Assembly: GCF_015223105.1 (NCBI RefSeq)
Contig: NZ_JADFTZ010000002.1
Location: forward strand, 408,215 to 472,214
DNA length: 64,000 nucleotides
Origin: Flavobacterium proteolyticum
GTDB taxonomy: Bacteria; Bacteroidota; Bacteroidia; Flavobacteriales; Flavobacteriaceae
Direction of reading: 5' to 3'
Shown piece after piece: positions 1-9,543 of the stretch (position 1 is the first letter of the stretch; every line of letters starts with the position of its first letter). The translations under genes were made by a program, and so were the position numbers. Below the pieces are notes generated by a model that worked only from the letters and a program-made list of their open reading frames with translations, was not told the DNA's origin and searched no databases.

Positions 1-205
1 TTTCGGTTTTGTTTAACCTTGTAATGGCATCGTACTTCACGAAATTATAACCAACCACAGTTCCAAAAAAAGCAAATAAAGTTACCGAAAAATCACCTTC
101 AACACCAAAGAAATATTGCGTCATCGATACCAGCGCAAAAGCTGATAATGCGACATGCAAACTACTATTGATATAAAAATCGAGAATTTTCTTAAAAATC
201 AACAT
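1..205 (-). CDS. Multi-span membrane protein, N-terminal part only
   Basis: The minus strand is open from an ATG at 205 to the window edge (68 codons). The translation starts MLIFKKILDFYINSSLHVAL and has two hydrophobic stretches, about residues 14-30 and 40-56, so this is the N-terminus of an integral membrane protein that continues outside the window. It is divergent from gcvP, with 150 bases between the two starts. The family cannot be named from this piece; a UbiA-like polytopic protein is one possibility but is only a guess. Confidence 0.6.
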   Translation of the reverse strand, partial: MLIFKKILDFYINSSLHVALSAFALVSMTQYFFGVEGDFSVTLFAFFGTVVGYNFVKYDAITRLNKTE

Positions 206-302
206 TCAACAAAATTAATCAATCTGTTAATAAGACTTGAAATTAGTTGATAAAATCACAAAATTTCACATTTTAAAAACAAAAAATTACAAGATTAATA
301 AT

Positions 303-310
303 TACTTTTG
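303..310 (+). promoter_or_regulatory. Probable -7 promoter element of gcvP
   Basis: TACTTTTG matches the Flavobacterium/Bacteroidetes -7 consensus TAnnTTTG and lies 45 bases before the gcvP ATG. No TTG is present at the usual 17-23 base distance upstream, so only half the consensus is supported. Confidence 0.4.
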
Positions 311-355
311 TTGTCCAAAACAACACATAATAACACACATACACATTTTTAATAA

Positions 356-3199
356 ATGAGAACAGATGCATTCGCTTTGAGACATTTAGGGCCACGTGAA
401 AGTGACTTAAATCACATGTTTAAAACGGTTGGTGTAGAAACTTTAGACCAATTAATTTTCGAAACAATTCCAGATGATATTCGTTTAAAAAACGACTTAA
501 ATTTAGACGCTCCAATGACTGAGTATGAGTATTTAACTCACATTCAAGAATTAGGAAAGAAAAATAAAGTATTCAAATCGTATATCGGTTTAGGATATCA
601 CCCAGCAATCGTTCCGGCGGTTATTCAAAGAAATATTTTTGAAAACCCAGGATGGTACACAGCTTACACTCCTTATCAAGCCGAAATTGCGCAAGGTCGT
701 TTAGAAGCGATTTTGAATTTCCAAACTACCGTTATCGAGTTAACTGGAATGGAAATCGCAAATGCATCGTTACTTGATGAAGGAACAGCTGCTGCAGAAG
801 CAATGGCGTTACTTTTTGATGTAAGAACTCGCGATCAAAAGAAAAATAATGTATCGAAATTCTTCGTTTCGGAAGAAATTTTACCACAAACCTTATCGGT
901 TTTACAAACACGTTCAACTCCATTAAATATTGAATTAGTAGTTGGAAATCACGAAACATTTGATTTCTCTACTGATTTCTTTGGTGCTATTTTACAATAT
1001 CCAGGAAAATACGGTCAAGTTTATGACTATGCGGGATTCATTGCAAAAGCGGCTGAAAACGAAATCAAAGTAGCAGTTGCTGCTGATATTTTATCGTTAG
1101 CAAAATTAACGCCTCCAGGTGAAATGGGCGCTGCAGTTGTAGTTGGAACTACGCAACGTTTTGGTATTCCAATGGGTTACGGCGGACCTCATGCTGGCTA
1201 TTTCGCAACGAAAGAAGAATACAAACGTTCGATGCCAGGAAGAATCATCGGTGTTTCTATTGATGCTAACGGAAACCGTGCGCTACGTATGGCTTTAGGA
1301 ACTCGTGAGCAACACATCAAACGTGAAAAAGCAACTTCAAACATTTGTACAGCTCAAGTTTTATTGGCGGTGATGGCTGGAATGTATGCCGTATATCACG
1401 GACCAAAAGGTTTACAATATATTGCTAATAAAGTTCATGCTTCTGCGGTTACCACTGCCGATGCTTTAAATAAATTAGGGGTTTACCAAACCAATACGGC
1501 TTTCTTCGATACGATTTTAGTAAAAGCTGATGCTGCTAAAGTAAAAGCTATTGCTGAAAAACACGAAGTAAACTTCTTCTATCCAGATGCTGAAACGATC
1601 TCGATTTCATTTAACGAAACGACTTCTGTAAATGACGTTAACCAAATTATTGCCATTTTTGCTGAAGCTACTGGAAAAGATGCGTTTACGATAAATCAAT
1701 TAGCAAATGAAGTTATGGTTCCTGAAAATTTAGTGAGAAAATCAACTTTCTTACAATATGATGTTTTCAACAACCATCATTCAGAATCGCAATTGATGCG
1801 TTATATCAAAAAATTAGAGCGTAAAGATTTATCGTTGAATCATTCCATGATTTCATTAGGCTCTTGTACGATGAAATTAAATGCTGCCGCAGAAATGTTG
1901 CCTTTATCTATGGCAAATTGGAACAGCATTCACCCTTTTGCACCAATTGAACAAGCAGAAGGTTACCAAATCATGTTGAAAAAATTAGAGCAACAATTGA
2001 ATGTAGTAACTGGTTTCCAAGGAACAACGTTACAACCAAATTCAGGCGCTCAAGGTGAATACGCTGGTTTAATGGCGATTCGTGCTTACCATTTATCAAG
2101 AGGCGATAACCACAGAAATGTGTGTTTGATTCCAGCGTCTGCTCACGGAACGAATCCAGCTTCTGCTGCTATGGCAGGAATGGAAATCATCGTAACTAAA
2201 ACCATGGATAATGGAAATATCGATGTGGAAGATTTAAGAGCAAAAGCAATTCTTCATAAAGACAACTTATCTTGTTTAATGGTAACTTATCCATCAACTC
2301 ACGGAGTTTTTGAAAGTGCTATTATCGAAATTACAAATATCATCCACGAAAATGGAGGTTTAGTATATATGGACGGTGCGAACATGAATGCTCAAGTTGG
2401 ATTAACGAATCCTGCTACTATCGGTGCTGATGTTTGTCACTTAAACTTACACAAAACCTTCGCTATTCCTCACGGTGGTGGTGGACCAGGTGTTGGACCA
2501 ATTTGTGTAAATGAAAAATTAGTTCCATTCTTACCAACGAATCCAGTTATTCCTACTGGAGGGAGTCAAGCAATCACAGCGATTTCTTCTGCTCCTTATG
2601 GCTCAGCTTTAGTTTGTTTGATTTCTTATGGCTATATTACAATGTTAGGTGCTGAAGGCTTAACAAACGCTACTAAATATGCTATCTTAAATGCAAATTA
2701 CATGAAAGCGCGTTTAGAAGCACATTATCCAGTTTTATATTCTGGAGAAATGGGAAGAGCCGCTCACGAAATGATTTTAGATTGTAGAGCATTCGAAGAA
2801 AAAGGAATCAAAGTAACGGATATTGCAAAACGTTTAATGGATTATGGTTTCCATGCACCAACCGTTTCTTTCCCTGTAGCTGGAACGTTAATGATTGAAC
2901 CAACTGAATCAGAAGATTTAGCAGAATTAGATCGTTTTTGTGATGCAATGATTTCAATTCGCAAAGAAATTGAAGCTTCAACTAAAGAAGATGCGAACAA
3001 CATCTTAAGAAATGCGCCACATACATTAGCAATGGTTACAGCTAACGAATGGGTTTTCCCTTATACAAGAGAACAAGCTGCTTATGCATTGGATTACATT
3101 GCTGAGAATAAATTTTGGCCAACAGTTCGTCGTATTGATGAAGCGTATGGTGACAGAAATTTAGTTTGTTCTTGTGCACCAATTGAAGCTTATATGTAA
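356..3199 (+). CDS. gcvP: Glycine dehydrogenase (decarboxylating), P protein of the glycine cleavage system
   Basis: This is the PLP enzyme that decarboxylates glycine and passes the aminomethyl group to the lipoylated H protein. The 947-residue length fits the fused single-chain form of the P protein (both halves in one polypeptide). The N-terminus has the family start RHLGP, and the PLP lysine lies in HLNLHKTFAIPHGGGGPG as Lys700, followed by the glycine-rich loop. The C-terminal half has the usual SLGSCTMKLN and SAHGTNPASA segments. The other cleavage genes (gcvT, gcvH) are not adjacent, which is common in this group. A terminator follows 44 bases after the stop, so the gene is probably transcribed alone. 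Confidence 0.97.
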   Translation: MRTDAFALRHLGPRESDLNHMFKTVGVETLDQLIFETIPDDIRLKNDLNLDAPMTEYEYLTHIQELGKKNKVFKSYIGLGYHPAIVPAVIQRNIFENPGWYTAYTPYQAEIAQGRLEAILNFQTTVIELTGMEIANASLLDEGTAAAEAMALLFDVRTRDQKKNNVSKFFVSEEILPQTLSVLQTRSTPLNIELVVGNHETFDFSTDFFGAILQYPGKYGQVYDYAGFIAKAAENEIKVAVAADILSLAKLTPPGEMGAAVVVGTTQRFGIPMGYGGPHAGYFATKEEYKRSMPGRIIGVSIDANGNRALRMALGTREQHIKREKATSNICTAQVLLAVMAGMYAVYHGPKGLQYIANKVHASAVTTADALNKLGVYQTNTAFFDTILVKADAAKVKAIAEKHEVNFFYPDAETISISFNETTSVNDVNQIIAIFAEATGKDAFTINQLANEVMVPENLVRKSTFLQYDVFNNHHSESQLMRYIKKLERKDLSLNHSMISLGSCTMKLNAAAEMLPLSMANWNSIHPFAPIEQAEGYQIMLKKLEQQLNVVTGFQGTTLQPNSGAQGEYAGLMAIRAYHLSRGDNHRNVCLIPASAHGTNPASAAMAGMEIIVTKTMDNGNIDVEDLRAKAILHKDNLSCLMVTYPSTHGVFESAIIEITNIIHENGGLVYMDGANMNAQVGLTNPATIGADVCHLNLHKTFAIPHGGGGPGVGPICVNEKLVPFLPTNPVIPTGGSQAITAISSAPYGSALVCLISYGYITMLGAEGLTNATKYAILNANYMKARLEAHYPVLYSGEMGRAAHEMILDCRAFEEKGIKVTDIAKRLMDYGFHAPTVSFPVAGTLMIEPTESEDLAELDRFCDAMISIRKEIEASTKEDANNILRNAPHTLAMVTANEWVFPYTREQAAYALDYIAENKFWPTVRRIDEAYGDRNLVCSCAPIEAYM

Positions 3200-3243
3200 T
3201 TCGAAATACGAAGTACAAAATTAAAAGTACAAAGTAATAAATC

Positions 3244-3276
3244 AAAAGGCTCAAGTTTTTACTTTGAGCCTTTTTT
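3244..3276 (+). terminator. Rho-independent terminator after gcvP
   Basis: The arm AAAAGGCTCAAG pairs with TTGAGCCTTTT and runs into a T-tract. It sits between gcvP and the hemoglobin gene, both on the plus strand. Confidence 0.85.
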
Positions 3277-3289
3277 AATAAATTTTACA

Positions 3290-3661
3290 ATGAATGATAT
3301 TGAGAACAGAGAAGATATTTTACTTATCATGCGCAAGTTTTACGATAAACTTTTAGCGGATGATTCGATTAATTTTTTCTTTACCAAAGTTACTTCTGTT
3401 GACCAACATTTAGAAGCGCATTTCGAGATTTTGGCTACATTTTGGGAGCAATCGTTATTTTTAAAAGGCGGTTATTTTAATAACATGTTTTCTATTCATA
3501 AAGACGTTCATGACAAGCATGCTTTTACTAAAGAACACTTTGAAACTTGGTTAAGCCATTTCAATTCGACAATTGATGAGCATTTTGCAGGTAAATATGC
3601 CGAACAAATGAAAACACAAGCGCTGAGTATGGCGACCATAATGCAGATAAAATTCAATTAA
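3290..3661 (+). CDS. Group III truncated hemoglobin
   Basis: The 123-residue protein is the size of a 2-over-2 truncated globin. The segment HAFTKEHFETWLSHF (from His77) matches the F-helix region of group III truncated hemoglobins, which have an H..(x)..HFxxWL pattern and lack the glycine motifs of groups I and II. His77 is the likely proximal heme ligand. The family binds oxygen or nitric oxide in the cytoplasm; the exact role here is unknown. The gene begins 13 bases after the gcvP terminator, so it must rely on read-through or on a promoter overlapping the hairpin. Confidence 0.85.
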   Translation: MNDIENREDILLIMRKFYDKLLADDSINFFFTKVTSVDQHLEAHFEILATFWEQSLFLKGGYFNNMFSIHKDVHDKHAFTKEHFETWLSHFNSTIDEHFAGKYAEQMKTQALSMATIMQIKFN

Positions 3662-3794
3662 AAGGTATTAATTTTAGAATTTCACTTTTTTAAACCAATT
3701 TTACTACGATATTCATAAAAATGGTAAAAACCAATAGGTTACCAAATCATTAACAACAATATTTTGTAAATTCGAGTAACCAAAAAACAATAGA

Positions 3795-4853
3795 ATGAAT
3801 ATCAAAATAACAGGTTCAGGAAGCTATATTCCTACCGAAGTAGTTTCCAATATCGATTTTGCGCAACACACTTTTTTAAATGATGACGGAACTCCGTTTC
3901 CTCATCCAAATGATGTCGTAGCTGAAAAATTTTTAGAAATTACAGGAATTCAAGAACGCCGTTATGTAACTGATAATTTATGTACTTCTGACATCGCTTT
4001 AATTGCTGCAGAAAAAGCGATTGAAGATGCTAAAATTGATAGAGAAACTATTGATTATATCATTTTAGCACACAATTTTGGTGATGTAAAAAAAGGAGCC
4101 ATTCAATCAGATATTTTACCAAGTTTAGCCACTAGAGTAAAACATGGATTAAAAATTAAAAATCCGAAATGTGTTGCTTATGATATTCTTTTTGGTTGCC
4201 CTGGTTGGGTAGAAGGTGTCATACAAGCTTACGCCTTTATCAAAGCGGGGATGGCTAAGAAATGTTTGGTAATCGGTGCCGAAACTTTGTCAAGAGTAGT
4301 AGATTTACACGACAGAGATTCTATGATTTATTCCGATGGTGCTGGCGCTACAATCGTAGAAGCAACGGATGACGAAGGTGGAATTTTGGCACACGAAACC
4401 GCTACATTTACTTATGACGAAGCTTATTATTTGTTTTTTGGAAATTCTTTCAACAAAGACCACGACCCAGATGTGCGCTACATTAAAATGCACGGAAGAA
4501 AAATTTACGAATTTGCACTGAGTAACGTTCCGAAAGCAATGGCTTCTTGTTTAGAAAAAAGTGGCGTCCCAATAGAAAAAGTCAAAAAAGTATTGATTCA
4601 TCAAGCTAATGAAAAAATGGATGAAGCCATTATTCATCGATTTTTCAAACAATATAAACAATCCCCACCAGAAGGTATTATGCCAATGAGTATTCATAAA
4701 TTAGGAAATTCTAGTGTTGCAACAGTGCCTACACTTTTCGATTTAATGATGAAAGGCAAATTAGAAAATCAGGAACTTAAGAAAGGTGATGTTATCATTT
4801 TTGCATCCGTTGGCTCTGGAATGAATATTAATGCGATTGTATATGAAATGTAA
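3795..4853 (+). CDS. 3-oxoacyl-ACP synthase III family protein (FabH-like)
   Basis: This is a 352-residue thiolase-fold condensing enzyme. The Cys-His-Asn triad is visible: Cys135 in DILFGCPGWVEG, His269 in LIHQANEKM and Asn305 in HKLGNSSVAT. The chain is about 20-30 residues longer than housekeeping FabH, with an insert near residues 25-45, and the order of motifs is that of the KAS III family in general. It could start fatty acid synthesis or make a specialised acyl product (flexirubin- or aryl-polyene-like pathways use related enzymes); no acyl carrier protein or other lipid gene is next to it. It stands alone, closed by a terminator that overlaps its stop codon. Confidence 0.88.
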   Translation: MNIKITGSGSYIPTEVVSNIDFAQHTFLNDDGTPFPHPNDVVAEKFLEITGIQERRYVTDNLCTSDIALIAAEKAIEDAKIDRETIDYIILAHNFGDVKKGAIQSDILPSLATRVKHGLKIKNPKCVAYDILFGCPGWVEGVIQAYAFIKAGMAKKCLVIGAETLSRVVDLHDRDSMIYSDGAGATIVEATDDEGGILAHETATFTYDEAYYLFFGNSFNKDHDPDVRYIKMHGRKIYEFALSNVPKAMASCLEKSGVPIEKVKKVLIHQANEKMDEAIIHRFFKQYKQSPPEGIMPMSIHKLGNSSVATVPTLFDLMMKGKLENQELKKGDVIIFASVGSGMNINAIVYEM

Positions 4854-4878
4854 AAGAGGGAATTTCTTCCCTCTTTTT
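4853..4878. terminator. Bidirectional terminator between KAS III and module 1
   Basis: The 10-base arms AAAGAGGGAA and TTCCCTCTTT enclose a 4-base loop. T-rich sequence follows on the plus strand, and the minus strand also reads hairpin plus T-run, so it can end both the plus-strand synthase gene and the minus-strand cargo/micropeptide operon. The same stem and loop recur at 10362-10387. Confidence 0.85.
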
Positions 4879-4889
4879 AAAACTTTATA

Positions 4890-4979
4890 TTAATATAACA
4901 AACTCAGAATAATTAGAAATATAAGTAAATACATTACTGTCAGTGTTAATTCTAAACGATATTTAGCAATTACCTTCAT
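4890..4979 (-). CDS. KYRLEL membrane micropeptide, module 1 (29 aa)
   Basis: This is an unannotated-size ORF of 29 codons. The peptide starts MKVIAKYRLEL, then has Tyr17 and an almost fully hydrophobic tail to residue 29, so it would be a single-span inner-membrane peptide with a short positively charged N-terminus. Its ATG overlaps the TAA of the upstream secreted-protein gene by one base (TAATG), a strong sign of translational coupling, and a terminator follows 12 bases after its stop. The same peptide type occurs at 10401-10487 and 24303-24401, each time as the last gene of a type IX cargo operon. Compared with the 10401-10487 copy it has eight synonymous codon changes and mostly conservative replacements. 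I know of no named family; function is unknown. Confidence 0.75.
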   Translation of the reverse strand: MKVIAKYRLELTLTVMYLLIFLIILSLLY

Positions 4980-6526
4980 TACCTTTTAATTAATTTTTGA
5001 GTAGCTACTGCTCCATTTTCATCTTCAACTCTTACCATGTAAATACCATTAGCAAGATTTGAAACATTTATTTGTTTTTCTGTTGAAGCCAATACTTTTT
5101 GTCCTTGTAATGAATATATCTCAACATTTTTTACTTCATTGTTCAATTCTAAATTGATAATATCATTAGTAGGATTAGGATAAAGTTTGAAATTTAAATT
5201 ACCATTATTAAAATCAGTACTTGAAAGTAAATTATTGTGCAATGAAGAAATTTCTGAAGGCGTTAAAACTCCTGAGTAAATTCTTAAATCATCTATATCA
5301 AAGTTTCCATATCCAAAATTTGTAGTAGGAGATTTTCCAATATTAAAATTCGTTCCAGTAGTATTTAATACTGAATTAGACAAATAATTTCTTTGTACGA
5401 ATACTCCGTTTACATAATGCTTAATATTAGCCCCATTATAAACAACTGTTATTGTGTACCAATTTGTAGTGTTAAATGAAGGATTATAAGAAATATCATT
5501 AGACCATGCATAAAATGTAGAAGTTAAGGCCGTATTATTTACACCAAAAGCCTGATTAGCAGAACCTGTACCGTAAGAAAAAACAAAATTACTTGATGAA
5601 CCCAAAGTATTAAATTTTACTCTGTAGACTACAGATCTTGCAGCTCCTCCAACTGGCAATAACGGTAAATTTGCAGTTGGTGCACTTGTTGCTCTTGAAG
5701 TATCATTATCTCCTACTGCGACTCTTATTGCACTTGCCGCGGCACTTTGATTAGACACAAATGGAGCTCCTTGCATTGAAAAAAAAGTGCCTGGATTTGA
5801 AGTAACCGAAGAATACGAATTATTAAATGGAAAATGATATAGTAAAGAAGCTGCAGGAGGCGTTGTAAATCTTATAAACTCACTTCTGTAACAAACTGAA
5901 CCTGAACTGTGATTAAGTTCTAAGTATGCAAAATATGTTGTATTTGGCGACAAACCATTAGTTAAAAGCTGATCTATAACAATATTAGTTCCTGTAGTGA
6001 TACCTGATAATGAAACAGCGAAGTTTAAATTTGTTTGATTTGTACCGTAATAAATTTGAGCAGTGGCATCTGTAACACCACTGGGCACAAATAAAGAAGC
6101 TCTAATCAAAGCTGAATTAGAGTCAACATCCAAAGCTTGAAGCGAATTAACACCTACACCTGCATAAGAATTTGTTGTCATTGTCGTATAACCAGAGGTA
6201 GTTGTCCCGTTAGCATTAGTTGCTTTTACTTTTACATAAAATGTTGTTTGTGGTTTTAAACATTCTATCATGTAGCTAACCGTAACAGCTGTTGACCCAT
6301 TTACATTACCTACTGATGGTATTTCTCTAATAGTAAGTGGATCTGTAAAAAAGGGACTAGTTGAAACCAATAATGAAACATTAGCAGTACCATATGCTGT
6401 TATGCTTGTTGACAATGTAATTGATTTAATAGTTGAACTTACTTGTGTTGGATTACTTACTAAAGGAGCTTGAGCAAATGAGGTAAATACACTAAGTAAA
6501 AACAGTAATTGTAATAATCTTTTCAT
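4979..6526 (-). CDS. Secreted FN3-like/LamG protein with type IX sorting tail (module 1 cargo)
   Basis: I place the start at the ATG at 6526, which gives the clean signal peptide MKRLLQLLFLLSVFTSFAQA; a further in-frame ATG upstream only adds a non-signal leader through the promoter. The 515-residue protein has two fibronectin-III-like regions (about 22-120 and 125-225), a LamG/concanavalin-like domain (about 230-430, with the motif DIDDLRIYSGVLTPSEI) and a C-terminal type A sorting domain (YPNPTNDIINLEL, then NLANGIYMVRV). It would be exported by Sec, then by the type IX system, and anchored or released at the cell surface. It is divergent from a sensor kinase and coupled to a downstream micropeptide. 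Ligand unknown; adhesion or glycan binding is inference. Confidence 0.85.
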   Translation of the reverse strand: MKRLLQLLFLLSVFTSFAQAPLVSNPTQVSSTIKSITLSTSITAYGTANVSLLVSTSPFFTDPLTIREIPSVGNVNGSTAVTVSYMIECLKPQTTFYVKVKATNANGTTTSGYTTMTTNSYAGVGVNSLQALDVDSNSALIRASLFVPSGVTDATAQIYYGTNQTNLNFAVSLSGITTGTNIVIDQLLTNGLSPNTTYFAYLELNHSSGSVCYRSEFIRFTTPPAASLLYHFPFNNSYSSVTSNPGTFFSMQGAPFVSNQSAAASAIRVAVGDNDTSRATSAPTANLPLLPVGGAARSVVYRVKFNTLGSSSNFVFSYGTGSANQAFGVNNTALTSTFYAWSNDISYNPSFNTTNWYTITVVYNGANIKHYVNGVFVQRNYLSNSVLNTTGTNFNIGKSPTTNFGYGNFDIDDLRIYSGVLTPSEISSLHNNLLSSTDFNNGNLNFKLYPNPTNDIINLELNNEVKNVEIYSLQGQKVLASTEKQINVSNLANGIYMVRVEDENGAVATQKLIKR

Positions 6527-6549
6527 AATTATAATTTTAAAATTTGACT

Positions 6550-6566
6550 CAAAACTACAGATGTAG
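6550..6566 (-). promoter_or_regulatory. Probable promoter and overlapping palindrome of module 1 cargo operon
   Basis: On the minus strand TAGTTTTG (6557-6550) matches TAnnTTTG, 23 bases before the cargo ATG. The 12-base palindrome CTACAGATGTAG (6555-6566) overlaps its upstream edge. A TTG lies 26 bases further up, slightly beyond the usual 17-23. The palindrome is an operator candidate only by position. Confidence 0.4.
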
Positions 6567-6664
6567 CTTCTAAAATTATAAGTCAAATTCATTAAACTAG
6601 GTTTCGAGTTCATCAAATTCAGTTTATAAATCATCATTAAATTGTCCTCAATCAACTTAACTTC

Positions 6665-6672
6665 TATATTTG
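6665..6672 (+). promoter_or_regulatory. Probable -7 element of module 1 sensor kinase
   Basis: TATATTTG fits TAnnTTTG and lies 15 bases before the kinase ATG, implying a very short or nearly absent leader. The kinases of modules 2 and 3 have TACATTTG in a similar place. Confidence 0.45.
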
Positions 6673-6687
6673 TAATATTAATAACTG

Positions 6688-9543
6688 ATGCTATTGAAAA
6701 CCTTTTTTCTACTATTCATATCACTATCACTCAACTGTTATAAATTAGTTGCTCAAAATCCATACTCATATGTAATCGATAAATCTGTTGGATTACCTTC
6801 CAATTCAGTTTATGATGTTTATCAAGACAAAAAAGGTTTTATGTGGTTTGCTACTGGCGAAGGCTTGAGCAAATATGACGGAACAAAATTTTATTCATTC
6901 ACCACAAAAAATCAAACGAGTAAAAGTGGTTCGAATATTATTGAAGATAATTTTGGCAGGGTTTGGTACATAAATTTTGATGGTTATTTATATTATGTCG
7001 AAAACAATCAATTGCAAGCTTTTAAACAAAAAAACAGCATTGGTTATTATGAATTTGGAATTATTGGCAATAAACTTTTTACAATTCAAAAAAATTCAAT
7101 TGAAGTTTATGATTTGAAAAATTTAAAACTCATTAAAAAGATAAAATTTGACAACACCTACTTCAAAGCTACACATTTATCAAAAAAATATTTCTATGTT
7201 TTTACCAATAAATTACTAAAAATTGATTCTAACTTAAACACAACAATAACCAGTTTACCAAGCGAACTTGTTACTACAAAATCTATTGTTGTTGAAAGCC
7301 ACTTAGATGATTTATTTATTGTATCAAAAGCAAATGGACAACTCTACAAATACTCTAATCAAACTTTTGAAAAAGAAGCTGTTTTAAAGGGAAACATCAT
7401 TCAAAATCTAAGTTTTGTTGACAATAAATTATGGCTCGCCACCACTAGTGGTTTGTTTGAATATAAAAACAAGAGTTTTGTCAATTACTATAGAGAAATC
7501 AATATTTCAACCATTTTTAAAGACCAAGAAAATAAATTTTGGATTTCTACCTTAACAAATGGATTACTCTATATTCCAAATTTTTCTTCCATTTTGTGGA
7601 AATGCAATTACAAACCTGTTACCTTAAATTCTGACAATAACACAATTGCTATTGGTTATGAAAATGATATTTTAAGTGAGTTCAACCCAAATAATTACGA
7701 AGAAAAAATAATTTTCAAAGGCAATTCTAATCATGAAATTTATAAAGTTTTTAAAGATGAAACCAACTATTTCATCACATCAAATAACTTTAAAATTATA
7801 AATAACAAAATAAAGGAAGTAAACATAGCAGTTAAAGATCTTGTAAAAGTTGATGATAAATATTATGCTTTTGCTGCTAGTGGACTTTGTGGATTATTTA
7901 GCTTAGATAATAAAAAAACATCTGAATGGGATAATTTATACACCAAATATTTTACTGAAACACCGTCTGATTTAAATGAGTCAAAAATTTTAGTTGGCGT
8001 TAGAGGAAAATCGGTTGCTTATAATCCAAACAACAAGACTATCTTTTTTGCAACAAATGTGGGGCTTTACGCTCAAACCTTAAATACACAGAAAGAAATA
8101 CAGTATAAAAACAAACCTGTTTTTTGTCAAAAAATATACTATTACAACAATTGCATCTACTTGTTATCAAACGAATATGAGTTATTAAAAATTGATGACA
8201 ACAACACTATTTCAATTGAAACGGTTTCTAAAAATTTAATTACTGACGAAATTAAAAACATTAAACTAATTGATGATATTCTTTATATTTTTACAAACAA
8301 TGCTATTTTTCAATTTAACTTATCTACAAAAAAAGCAACAAAAATTCAGAATATTACTCCTAATATTTCAGTTAGTGATATTGCTACTTTATCTAATAAA
8401 ACTATACTTGCAACCTCTAGCGGACTTATAATAAAATCAAATACTAACTTAAACGACGAATCGTTACCAAAATTTATTTTAAATAAAGTACTCATCAACG
8501 ATAAACAAAAAACAGCGACTAATTTTGAATTTGATGAAAACAATTTAAGCTTTGATTTTTCGGTTTTAGCATATTTACCAAATACAAAATTTCCTATTTC
8601 ATATAAAATTAATAATGGAAATTGGGTAACTTTAGAGGATAATCAAAGAAGTTTAAAACTATCATCACTAGCTGCTGGGGATTATTCCATCCAATTTAAG
8701 ATTGAAAACATAGAAAAAACAGATAAAAACATTATCAATTATAATTTCTCAATTCAGAAACCATTTTGGGAAAGTACAATTTTCATCTTATTTTCTATTT
8801 TACTTTTGGCAATTCTATTCTATTTTCTTTACAAATCGAAGCTTAAAAAAATTCAGAAAAAAAACCAAATTGAGCTCAATCGAATTACTTTAGAAAACAA
8901 TCTGAATCAGTCAAAATTAACGGCTATTAAATCGCAAATGAATCCGCATTTTTTTTACAATGCGTTAAACACAATTCAATCCTATATTTTGTCAAACGAT
9001 AAAAAAGAAGCCATTATTTACTTAAATAAATTTTCTTCGTTAACCAGAACCATTTTAGAATTAACCGAAAAAAATTACCTTTCTATAAATGAAGAAATCA
9101 AAACAATTACGTTATATCTCGATTTAGAAAAAGCCCGTTTTTTTAACGATTTTAATTACACCATTTCAATTGACAAAGAAATTGATACCGAATCTATTAA
9201 AATACCAACCATGTTATTGCAACCTTTTATAGAAAACGCTATAAAACATGGACTTTTACATTTAAAAGGTGAAAAAACAATAAACATTGTATTTAAAAAA
9301 ACCAATCATTCTTTAGAAATTAGCATTGATGATAATGGTATAGGAAGAAAAAGAAGCGAAGAACTCAACCTCAACAACAGAAAAGACCACATTTCATTTG
9401 CAACAAATGCAATTGAAAAAAGATTAGAGATTTTAAATTTGAACAAAACCAATAAAATTACCGTTGCATATATTGACAAATATAAATTTGATGAAGCTAT
9501 AGGAACAACAGTAATTATAAACATACCTACAACATGGAAATAA
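6688..9543 (+). CDS. Propeller-sensor histidine kinase, LytS type (module 1)
   Basis: The 951-residue protein has a signal peptide, then two-component-regulator propeller repeats over about residues 25-600 (for example GLPSNSVYDVYQDKKGFMWF), a Y_Y_Y-type immunoglobulin-like domain (about 610-690), one membrane span (about 696-717), and a kinase core. The core has the His_kinase motif NPHFFYNALN with the phospho-acceptor His754, and an HATPase domain with PFIENAIKHG and DDNGIG. The sensor is therefore periplasmic and the kinase cytoplasmic. Its stop overlaps the start of the LytTR regulator gene by 10 bases, so they are a cognate pair. It is a close paralogue of the kinase at 13988 and a more distant one of that at 27058. 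No receiver domain is fused, unlike Bacteroides hybrid systems. Confidence 0.92.
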   Translation: MLLKTFFLLFISLSLNCYKLVAQNPYSYVIDKSVGLPSNSVYDVYQDKKGFMWFATGEGLSKYDGTKFYSFTTKNQTSKSGSNIIEDNFGRVWYINFDGYLYYVENNQLQAFKQKNSIGYYEFGIIGNKLFTIQKNSIEVYDLKNLKLIKKIKFDNTYFKATHLSKKYFYVFTNKLLKIDSNLNTTITSLPSELVTTKSIVVESHLDDLFIVSKANGQLYKYSNQTFEKEAVLKGNIIQNLSFVDNKLWLATTSGLFEYKNKSFVNYYREINISTIFKDQENKFWISTLTNGLLYIPNFSSILWKCNYKPVTLNSDNNTIAIGYENDILSEFNPNNYEEKIIFKGNSNHEIYKVFKDETNYFITSNNFKIINNKIKEVNIAVKDLVKVDDKYYAFAASGLCGLFSLDNKKTSEWDNLYTKYFTETPSDLNESKILVGVRGKSVAYNPNNKTIFFATNVGLYAQTLNTQKEIQYKNKPVFCQKIYYYNNCIYLLSNEYELLKIDDNNTISIETVSKNLITDEIKNIKLIDDILYIFTNNAIFQFNLSTKKATKIQNITPNISVSDIATLSNKTILATSSGLIIKSNTNLNDESLPKFILNKVLINDKQKTATNFEFDENNLSFDFSVLAYLPNTKFPISYKINNGNWVTLEDNQRSLKLSSLAAGDYSIQFKIENIEKTDKNIINYNFSIQKPFWESTIFILFSILLLAILFYFLYKSKLKKIQKKNQIELNRITLENNLNQSKLTAIKSQMNPHFFYNALNTIQSYILSNDKKEAIIYLNKFSSLTRTILELTEKNYLSINEEIKTITLYLDLEKARFFNDFNYTISIDKEIDTESIKIPTMLLQPFIENAIKHGLLHLKGEKTINIVFKKTNHSLEISIDDNGIGRKRSEELNLNNRKDHISFATNAIEKRLEILNLNKTNKITVAYIDKYKFDEAIGTTVIINIPTTWK

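Noticed and set aside
3205..3240. AAGTACAAAGTA-like short repeats after gcvP, and AGTGATAAGT-like repeats at 18183-18212 and 63790-63850
   Set aside because: These are degenerate low-complexity sequences common in A/T-rich intergenic DNA; no defined unit or spacing could be supported.
6527..6655. Extended N-terminus of the module 1 cargo protein from an ATG at 6655
   Set aside because: It would cover the promoter and place about 43 polar residues before a perfect signal peptide; the ATG at 6526 is better.
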